Assembly (NCBI GenBank): GCA_022573715.1
Contig: JACZTL010000006.1
Span: 54,547-118,546 of the forward strand
Source of the DNA: Bacteroidota bacterium
GTDB taxonomy: Bacteria > Bacteroidota > Ignavibacteria > Ignavibacteriales > Ignavibacteriaceae
Direction: 5' to 3'
Length of the DNA: 64,000 nucleotides
Shown: positions 58,872 through 64,000 of the stretch, piece by piece
Numbering within the stretch: position 1 is the stretch's first letter
Layout of the letters: each line of letters opens with the position of its first letter
Notes under the pieces: generated by a model
The model's database searches: none
What the model was told of the DNA's origin: nothing
What the model saw: only the letters and a program-made list of their open reading frames with translations
Translations under genes and position numbers: made by a program

Positions 58872-58944
58872 TGCACCCTGGGGGATTCGAACCCCCGACC
58901 TGCTGATTAAGAGTCAGATGCTCTGCCAACTGAGCTAAGGGTGC
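58872..58944 (-). tRNA. tRNA-Lys (CTT)
   Basis: On the minus strand the 73-base gene begins GCACCCTTAGCTCAGTTGGC. The 7-bp acceptor stem GCACCCT/AGGGTGC, the D arm, the anticodon arm with loop CTCTTAA (anticodon CTT), and the T arm with GGTTCGAATCC all fold. CCA is not encoded. It reads the AAG codon. Confidence 0.97.
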
Positions 58945-59049
58945 GAAGTAAAATTAATAAAATAGTAATGAGTTTCAAAAATTTGAGGTGTAAAGAACTT
59001 TAAAGGAAAATATTTTAGTTGTTGTGTAATAACTAAATATAATTTTCAA

Positions 59050-59607
59050 TTACTTAGATAGAGCAATTGCACCACACGCTACTCTTGGACCGGCATTGCC
59101 TGAAGGTTGAGATTTGAAATCATCAGCACCTCCGTGAATTATAATCCCTCTTCCAATAATATTATTCGGACCGTAAAAGGAAATTAAATTATCAATAAAT
59201 TCTATGTGTGCTTTTCCGTCTTTGTCGGCTATTAGATTTCCAAAATCACCTACATGCCTTATAGCAGAATCATGCCCTGCATGTTTTACTCCGTCAGGAT
59301 TAAAATGACCACCGGCAGATTTACCTTTTGAATCACTGCAATCACCATATTGATGAATGTGGAAACCGTGCTTCCCCTGTGTTAAACCTTCTATATCTGC
59401 AACAACTTTTATCCCATTTTTAACCTTTGTAAAAGTAACTAAGCCGTGCACTTTATTTCCTTGGGTCGGATTTATTACAGCTACAGCCTTGGTTATTTTC
59501 CTAATCGAACACTTGTCTTTATTTTTCTTTATTTGAGCATTCGTTGATTGATTTATTGATAGAAAAGAAGTTAAAAATATTAACAAAAAAAATGTTTTTT
59601 TTACCAT
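59050..59607 (-). CDS. sodC: Copper/zinc superoxide dismutase
   Basis: A 185-residue periplasmic Cu/Zn SOD that turns superoxide into peroxide and oxygen. A signal peptide (to about residue 24) is followed by the metal-binding HGFHIHQYGDC and GGHFNPDG, HVGDFGNL, and the C-terminal GNAGPRVACGAI, which contains the electrostatic Arg and the disulfide Cys. The ATG is preceded by GGAG. It is the only antioxidant gene in the window. It is divergent from the accessory region. Confidence 0.96.
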   Translation of the reverse strand: MVKKTFFLLIFLTSFLSINQSTNAQIKKNKDKCSIRKITKAVAVINPTQGNKVHGLVTFTKVKNGIKVVADIEGLTQGKHGFHIHQYGDCSDSKGKSAGGHFNPDGVKHAGHDSAIRHVGDFGNLIADKDGKAHIEFIDNLISFYGPNNIIGRGIIIHGGADDFKSQPSGNAGPRVACGAIALSK

Positions 59608-59818
59608 AACCTATCTCCATATAAATTTTATTGTTTTATAGATTAATGGTGTGATCATTGAATATCTTTACTTTGTAAAATACGATGATTTCATTAAAAT
59701 ATGTTATTTTTTACCAATCGTTTTGTATAGTTTTCAATTTTTATTTTTTTGATGTATTTATATATAATCTCTTGTTTTTCCATATTTTAAAATATAATTT
59801 ACGTATTAAACGTAATAT

Positions 59819-59838
59819 GTTTATTGAGACGTTGTAAG
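59819..59838 (+). repeat. 20-base repeat, copy A
   Basis: GTTTATTGAGACGTTGTAAG. It matches 17 of 20 bases of the sequence at 62665-62684, with all three differences A/G. Unlike that copy, it has no clear complementary arm upstream. A short reading frame starts 11 bases after it. TTGTAAGGC from its end recurs inverted at 59967. Confidence 0.55.
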
Positions 59839-59848
59839 GCCTAAAGAT

Positions 59849-59995
59849 ATGAATAAATCGATCAATTGGAATCAAAACATTCTTACATTCGATTTAATAT
59901 TTACAACCCCTATTGTCTATTTTTTGCTAATACGCAAAAGAGAAATTTTATCAAGAATTAAGGAACGCCTTACAAAAATATTTATAGTTCACTAA
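59849..59995 (+). pseudogene. 48-codon reading frame, possible remnant of a membrane protein
   Basis: A small frame, ATG to TAA, encoding MNKSINWNQNILTFDLIF then TTPIVYFLLIRK and a basic tail. The pattern LTFDLIFTTPIVYFLLIRK resembles the first transmembrane helix of a family of Bacteroidota membrane proteins, after which this frame diverges and stops. It follows 20-base repeat A, as the PIN gene follows copy B. It could be a functional single-helix peptide or a truncated gene. The family comparison is from memory. Confidence 0.4.
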
Positions 59996-60048
59996 AACGA
60001 GCCATACTTCTGTTGTTATCAATAACTAAATTATAGATTAATTGAAAT

Positions 60049-61878
60049 ATGATAAAAACACATTCATTTCATATTCCTGTAATGGGAATTGGATTTACCG
60101 TTGATACACCCGTAAGAGTAGCTAAGTATGGAATATCATCTGTCATCTCTATAGTAGATGATATTTTGATAGAAAAAATGAGAGGCTTTTATTGTGAAAA
60201 ATTGAACATTCCTTACGAGCCGATAACTAATAAAGTTGAAGATTTCAGAGCCAAAAGAATTACGGCTTATCTAAACCTAATAGATGATATTGTAAAAGAT
60301 AATTTTAATGAACTTAAAAACTCTTTTTCTGAAGACAGAACCGATGTAGAAAAGTATATGGATATGCTTCCCGATAGTTCGGAATTAAAACAAAATTTTT
60401 ATGAGCTGGTTAAGAATAATAAAAACTCAAATGACATAAAAAATTGGCTTCATAAGAATTTATCCGTTGGAAGTATTGATGTAAATATTATGACCAAACT
60501 TGATAAAGCGAATTATTTAAAAGATGAAAAACTCCCTTCTGAATACAACGATGCACATGCCGCGCTGCGTGGTTTTGCAAACAGCAAGCTAAGTTCATCC
60601 ATTATTTTATCTGCAGGATTCAATCCAAGATTGTACGGCTACTTCGAAAAGTTTGAAGATTTCTTTCCAGATGAAAATGGTAATCTGAAAAAGAAAATTG
60701 TTTTAAAAGTGAGCGATTATCGTTCAGCGATTATTCAAGGTAAGTTTTTAGCAAAAAAAGGTCTGTGGGTTTCTGAATACAGAATTGAATCGGGATTGAA
60801 CTGCGGCGGACATGCATTTGCTTCCGATGGTTTTATGATGGGACCAATTTTAGATGAATTCAGAGTAAGCCGGGAAGCACTTATCGAAACAATTTTTGAG
60901 ATTTACATTCTCGCACTTAAAAACAAAAACAGGATATGCCCGCAAAAACCACTTGATGTGAAAATAACCGCTCAAGGCGGAATCGGAACGTTTGAAGAAC
61001 ACCAGTTTATTTTAGATTACTATAAACTTGATTCCGTTGGCTGGGCAACACCGTTTCTGCTTGTTCCCGAGGTTACAAATGTTGATGAGCATACCCGGAA
61101 GACGTTGTCCGAAGCCAAAGAAAAAGATTTGTACTTAAGTAAGATTTCACCCCTCGGTGTTCCTTTCAACTCGCTTAAAGGAAACACAAAAGACATCGAA
61201 AAGCTGATGCTTGTTGATAAAGGAAGACCGGGAAGTCCGTGTCCGAAAAAATTTCTCGTATCTAATACTGAATTTACCGAAAAAGCAATATGTGCTGCTT
61301 CCCGTCAATATCAGAATCTAAAATTAAAAGAACTTGATTCAAAGGGCTTGAGTCCTGAAGAACATAAAGAACATTTTGATAAGATTGTTGATAAATCCTG
61401 CTTATGTGTAGGACTTGGAACCACTCCGCTCATCAATAACGATATTGATAGAAAAGTTGAAGGTGAAAATGTATCTATTTGTCCCGGACCTAACATGGCA
61501 TATTATTCGGAAATTATTTCTTTAAAAAAGATGGTCGATCACATCTATGGCAGAACAAACATTATAAAAAGAAATGACCGTCCTAATATGTTTATTAAAG
61601 AAATTGATTTGTACATTAATTATTTTAAAGATAAAATTGATGACTCACCAAAACCAATTTCCGAAAAAGAATTGAAGTATTTCCTTAAGTTTCAAAAAAA
61701 TATGCAGGATGGAATAGATTACTATAAACATCTGTTCTCAGAAATTATGGTAAAAATTGAGGGGATTAAAATTGATCTGCTGAACAATCTGGCGATTCTT
61801 GAGAAAGAATTAAACAGTATTGAACTGAAACCTGCTGAAGAGATTACACCGCAGTTGCTTTTAAATAAAGCCGGATAA
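60049..61878 (+). CDS. Conserved protein of unknown function, TIM-barrel-like
   Basis: A 609-residue soluble protein beginning MIKTHSFHIPVMGIGFTVDTPVRVAKYGI. GLNCGGHAFASDGFMMGP and DVKITAQGGIGTFEEHQFIL look like the GGH and GG-I phosphate-binding segments of FMN-type TIM barrels, such as nitronate monooxygenases. Grouped cysteines (PGSPCPKKFL, AICAAS, KSCLCVGLG, VSICPGPN) in the second half may bind an iron-sulfur cluster or metal. I recall close relatives in Bacteroidota-group genomes annotated hypothetical. An oxidoreductase role is inference. It is convergent with the MobA-like gene. Confidence 0.8.
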   Translation: MIKTHSFHIPVMGIGFTVDTPVRVAKYGISSVISIVDDILIEKMRGFYCEKLNIPYEPITNKVEDFRAKRITAYLNLIDDIVKDNFNELKNSFSEDRTDVEKYMDMLPDSSELKQNFYELVKNNKNSNDIKNWLHKNLSVGSIDVNIMTKLDKANYLKDEKLPSEYNDAHAALRGFANSKLSSSIILSAGFNPRLYGYFEKFEDFFPDENGNLKKKIVLKVSDYRSAIIQGKFLAKKGLWVSEYRIESGLNCGGHAFASDGFMMGPILDEFRVSREALIETIFEIYILALKNKNRICPQKPLDVKITAQGGIGTFEEHQFILDYYKLDSVGWATPFLLVPEVTNVDEHTRKTLSEAKEKDLYLSKISPLGVPFNSLKGNTKDIEKLMLVDKGRPGSPCPKKFLVSNTEFTEKAICAASRQYQNLKLKELDSKGLSPEEHKEHFDKIVDKSCLCVGLGTTPLINNDIDRKVEGENVSICPGPNMAYYSEIISLKKMVDHIYGRTNIIKRNDRPNMFIKEIDLYINYFKDKIDDSPKPISEKELKYFLKFQKNMQDGIDYYKHLFSEIMVKIEGIKIDLLNNLAILEKELNSIELKPAEEITPQLLLNKAG

Positions 61879-61911
61879 GAATTTTAGGGGGCTTTGCAAA
61901 AAAGGATTCTT

Positions 61912-62490
61912 TTAATTTAATTTTGAATAGTCTTCTTCGGTATCAACATCCTGAAATATTTCTGTATAACCGCATTCCCAAAATTTCTTATTAACTTTTG
62001 GATCATTACTGATTGTACGAAGATTTGAATTTAAAGGTGCGTTTAAAATTATTTGAAATATATTTCTCTTTATTAATATCGGATGACCTTTCTGCTCTTT
62101 TATTTTAGGTTGAATCCAGTTATGTTTTTTATCAATCTGTTCAACAAATTTTTTATAAAACACCTCCGGCAATCCCGGCTGATCTACGAAGTGATATAAA
62201 ATCCAATCGCTGTTATCAGCTTTTCTCAATCCTGCCTGAAGTGATGTGAACATTCCTTTTTCATATTCGGGGTTAAATACAAACTCGATTTTTGAATTTA
62301 TGTTTAAGTGTTTAACATTTTCCTTCACTTCATTTGCTTTGTTACCGGTAACAATAATTATGTTTTCACAAACAAGATTTAATTTAAGGAGGATATTGTG
62401 TATGAAAGTTTTGCCTTTGTATTCTGCCAGAGGTTTAAACTTTTCCAGCCTTCCGGAAAGACCGGCTGAGAGGATTAAGCCGTAAATCAT
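61912..62490 (-). CDS. MobA/MocA-like nucleotidyltransferase
   Basis: A 192-residue NTP transferase starting at the ATG at 62490 (MIYGLILSAGLSGRL); a TTG at 62502 is less likely. The N-terminal LILSAGLSGRLEKFKPL is the family nucleotide-binding loop, DQPGLP is the metal-binding motif and KGHPILI is typical of the MocA/YgfJ class that makes molybdopterin cytosine dinucleotide. No molybdoenzyme gene is in the window, so the substrate is uncertain. It is convergent with the 609-residue protein, perhaps a functional pair. Confidence 0.88.
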   Translation of the reverse strand: MIYGLILSAGLSGRLEKFKPLAEYKGKTFIHNILLKLNLVCENIIIVTGNKANEVKENVKHLNINSKIEFVFNPEYEKGMFTSLQAGLRKADNSDWILYHFVDQPGLPEVFYKKFVEQIDKKHNWIQPKIKEQKGHPILIKRNIFQIILNAPLNSNLRTISNDPKVNKKFWECGYTEIFQDVDTEEDYSKLN

Positions 62491-62601
62491 ATTAAATCTC
62501 AAAATTTTAGTATAATTTTACTACACAACAAAGAAGTAAAAACAAATTCTTGTAATTATAACAATTAAAAATTTTTTTTATTACAGGTTAAAATTTATTT
62601 A

Positions 62602-62685
62602 CATATAGTCCCAATAAACCTTCCTGACCTGTTTGCAGACTGGCACAGGCAGCAGGTGCAATTTGTTTGTTGAGACGTTATGAGC
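62602..62685 (+). repeat. attC-like imperfect palindrome 1, including repeat copy B
   Basis: CATATAGTCCCAATAAAC (62602-62619) is complementary at 14 of 18 positions to GTTTGTTGAGACGTTATG (62665-62682). Inside, CCTGACCTGT (62623-62632) pairs with ACAGGCAGCAGG (62645-62656) with bulged bases. It ends in GTTATGAGC, a GTT-type core. Length about 84 bases, bulges and terminal GTT resemble an integron attC site. The 20-base part GTTTGTTGAGACGTTATGAG recurs at 59819. Confidence 0.45.
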
Positions 62686-62708
62686 TATGCTGAAAGACAA
62701 AAAAGCCG

Positions 62709-62716
62709 TAACTTTG
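62709..62716 (+). promoter_or_regulatory. Bacteroidota-type -7 promoter element for the PIN gene
   Basis: TAACTTTG matches the TAnnTTTG consensus of Bacteroidota housekeeping promoters. It lies only 4 bases before the ATG at 62721, so the transcript would be nearly leaderless. No clear -33 TTG is present. The lexA and uppS promoters in this window are of TTGACA type instead. Confidence 0.45.
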
Positions 62717-62720
62717 CACT

Positions 62721-63173
62721 ATGAGAATTTATGTGGACACTTCCGTATTTGGAGGTTGTTTTGACCCAGAATTTGAAATTTGGTCAAACAGGATTGTTGA
62801 TTTTTTCAAAATCGGAAAATACAAAGCAGTGATCTCAGAAGTTTCGGAATTTGAATTAAAAATTGCACCGAAACGCATACAACAAATTCTGTTAGACATT
62901 CCAAAAAAGAATCTTGAGGTAACAAAACTCACAGACGAAGCAAAACAATTATCCAAACATTACATTCGGGAAAAAATTGTAGCAAGAAAATCTCTGGCAG
63001 ACACACAACACATTGCCATTGCAACCATTCAACAAGTTGACCTACTCGTAAGCTGGAATTTTAAACATATTGTAAACTACGACAAAATACGACTTTATAA
63101 TGCAGCAAACTTAAAATACGGATATAAATTTTTGGAAATAAGAAACCCAAGAGACCTGACAGATGAAAAATAA
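62721..63173 (+). CDS. PIN-domain protein, probable toxin
   Basis: A 150-residue PIN-domain ribonuclease-like protein. MRIYVDTSVFGG carries the first acidic residue Asp6, SEVSEFEL the next, and SLADTQHIAIATIQQVDLLVSWNFKHIVN the third and the fold signature. It matches a PIN family usually paired with a small downstream protein. The start codon of that partner lies within its last 11 bases. It lies just after attC-like palindrome 1. RNA cleavage as toxin is inferred from the family. Confidence 0.85.
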   Translation: MRIYVDTSVFGGCFDPEFEIWSNRIVDFFKIGKYKAVISEVSEFELKIAPKRIQQILLDIPKKNLEVTKLTDEAKQLSKHYIREKIVARKSLADTQHIAIATIQQVDLLVSWNFKHIVNYDKIRLYNAANLKYGYKFLEIRNPRDLTDEK

Positions 63174-63351
63174 AAGGAAAAAATTATTTGACGCTGTTCA
63201 AATGGTGCGTGACATTCGGGACGCAATATACCGACAAGCGAATGACCCGAACTTTGACCCGAAAGAGTTTGAACGTATAAGGGAAAAGTGGACACGGCTG
63301 CTGGAACAACAAGAAAAAAGCACAGCCCATAACATTGGCTATAAAATATAG
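63163..63351 (+). CDS. Small partner (antitoxin-like) of the PIN protein
   Basis: A 62-residue basic and charged protein (KKLFDAVQMVRDIRDAIYRQ, then FDPKEFERIREKWTRL) that is predicted largely helical. It overlaps the end of the PIN gene by 11 bases. Similar short proteins follow PIN genes of this type in other genomes. Toxin-first order is less common than antitoxin-first. DNA binding is not evident. Confidence 0.75.
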   Translation: MKNKRKKLFDAVQMVRDIRDAIYRQANDPNFDPKEFERIREKWTRLLEQQEKSTAHNIGYKI

Positions 63352-63455
63352 GGCAGACAGTGGTTTCAGAGAGTTTTGTGTACTCAACAAACTTTTATAT
63401 CGGGGACGCTTACGAGGTTCTAAAGCCCTACATTTTATAGCCAAAGCCGTTGAAG
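63327..63455 (+). repeat. attC-like imperfect palindrome 2
   Basis: TTGGCTATAAAATATAGGGC (63335-63354) and GCCCTACATTTTATAGCCAA (63425-63444) are complementary at 19 of 20 positions, with 70 bases between. Outside them lie CCATAAC on the left and GTTGAAG on the right, near the RYYYAAC and GTTRRRY cores of attC sites. The right core fits imperfectly. The left arm overlaps the end of the antitoxin-like gene, as attC sites often do. Confidence 0.45.
63360..63440 (+). other. 26-codon frame between the palindrome arms
   Basis: A short GTG-initiated frame encoding VVSESFVYSTNFYIGDAYEVLKPYIL, ending in TAG inside the right arm. It looks protein-like but lacks a family match. It may be a gene remnant trapped in the palindrome loop, or chance. 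Confidence 0.2.
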
Positions 63456-63474
63456 AACATTACCGCTTCACCAA

Positions 63475-63993
63475 TCAACCAATCACCAAAAACTGGTTGA
63501 AAAGATTATAATAAAAGTGTTTTGGTATTTCATCGAAAAGGTAGCTGTATTCAAAGCTGCCGCTTCTTTCACCAAAGCTTATGTTCCTGATATATTTGTA
63601 GAGCAATGAGTAATGATCCGATCTTTTTTCTATCTCTCCAAGCAGCACCAGATTCAGATTTTCTGGATTTAGTTTAAGCTGCTCACAAACAAATAAGATA
63701 TAATACACAAAGTCCTCCTTTGTCTGGTAGTTAAAGGAATTGTATAGAGTCAGGTCTTTACCGTCTAAAGCAACGACATCAAAGCTCCCGCTCCGGAAAT
63801 GAATGATCAGCTTTTTGTCATTCTGGTTTTTATATTGAGTTAACAGCCCTTCTATAAGTGAGCTTGAATGGTGATAGATCTTTACAGCAGGAAAACTCTC
63901 TTTTAAAGTACTCTCAACACAATGAGGCAAGGCATAGAGGTTCAATGAATCCAGGTTATTCAGTTTATCTGTGGCGATATCTTCATCATTTTC
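63475..63993 (-). pseudogene. 5'-truncated DUF3822 family gene
   Basis: About 156 residues matching the C-terminal two-thirds of DUF3822, a Bacteroidota family of about 260 residues: NLYALPHCVEST, IHFRSGSFDVVALDG, FVYYILFVCEQLKLNPENLNLVLLGEIEK, YKYIRNISF and the final KHFYYNLFNQFLVIG. The frame is open to a TAA at 63994-63996, and the other two minus-strand frames also stop within the last 55 bases, so the N-terminal part is missing. A TTG at 63945 could initiate a short protein. G+C is visibly higher than in the rest of the window. Function unknown. Confidence 0.65.
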
Positions 63994-64000
63994 TTATGAA

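Larger units (their letters stand above)
59608..60048. other. 441-base spacer with repeat and small reading frame
   Basis: The space between sodC and the 609-residue protein gene. It holds one copy of a 20-base repeat (59819-59838) and a 48-codon reading frame (59849-59995), both listed separately, and the sodC promoter region on the minus strand. Nothing else is recognised. Confidence 0.6.

Noticed and set aside
62641..62660. Sigma54 promoter (TGGCAC followed by TGCA)
   Set aside because: The GG and GC dinucleotides are not 10 bases apart, which the sigma54 site requires.
63184..63444. 86-residue minus-strand frame opposite the antitoxin-like gene
   Set aside because: It overlaps the PIN partner and the palindrome arms, and its translation is low-complexity and Arg/Leu/Ser-rich.
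1..64000. CRISPR arrays, insertion sequences, prophage genes
   Set aside because: No regularly spaced direct repeats, transposase, integrase or phage structural gene was seen in either strand.

Overview
The window is AT-rich, gene-dense bacterial DNA from a Gram-negative organism with a lipopolysaccharide outer membrane. Several things point to the Bacteroidota/Chlorobiota/Ignavibacteria group: an LpxC-FabZ fusion, tandem Skp/OmpH genes after bamA, separate heptose kinase and adenylyltransferase genes, and free-standing two-component-regulator propeller proteins. Several genes have good Shine-Dalgarno sequences, and lexA and uppS have TTGACA-type promoters. That fits an Ignavibacteria-like lineage better than classical Bacteroidota. 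The lineage call is inference; no rRNA is present.

Layout. 1-2.7 kb: fumarase, a small secreted protein, and a seven-helix membrane protein coupled to a small soluble protein. 2.7-6.2 kb: a very large multi-PAS hybrid histidine kinase on the minus strand. 6.5-9.3 kb: a DUF1579-like protein, an orphan MlaE permease and ilvE. 9.4-10.8 kb: a LexA operon with a strong promoter/operator and two unusual small partners. 11-23.1 kb: an envelope block (uppS, bamA, two skp genes, lpxD, lpxC-fabZ, lpxA, lipoyl-transfer enzyme, panB, propeller, two heptose genes). 23.3-33.1 kb: tamB, RNase R and a large peptidase/propeller/Omp85-type barrel fusion. 33-38.8 kb: FmdB-like zinc ribbon, a lipoprotein, then a signalling block (PAS kinase, sigma54 regulator, STAS protein, dual-receiver SpoIIE phosphatase). 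38.8-50.5 kb: prfA, M61 peptidase, ispH, a thioredoxin-like protein, a NMO/FabK-like enzyme, a sugar nucleotidyltransferase, metK and ahcY. 50.7-59.6 kb: an epimerase, a coiled-coil protein, a two-gene osmoprotectant ABC system, a radical SAM enzyme, malQ, tRNA-Lys and sodC. 59.6-64 kb: accessory DNA with a conserved unknown protein, a MobA-like transferase, a PIN toxin-like pair and a truncated DUF3822 gene.

The accessory end is the most unusual part. Two long imperfect palindromes, each ending in a GTT-type core, bracket the PIN gene pair in the way attC sites bracket an integron cassette. A 20-base sequence resembling the end of the first palindrome recurs about 2.8 kb upstream, just before a short orphan reading frame. 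The PIN gene has a Bacteroidota-type TAnnTTTG promoter, unlike the lexA and uppS promoters, and the next reading frame is a 5'-truncated Bacteroidota family. I read this as recently gained modular DNA. No integrase, transposase, CRISPR array or prophage is visible in the window.
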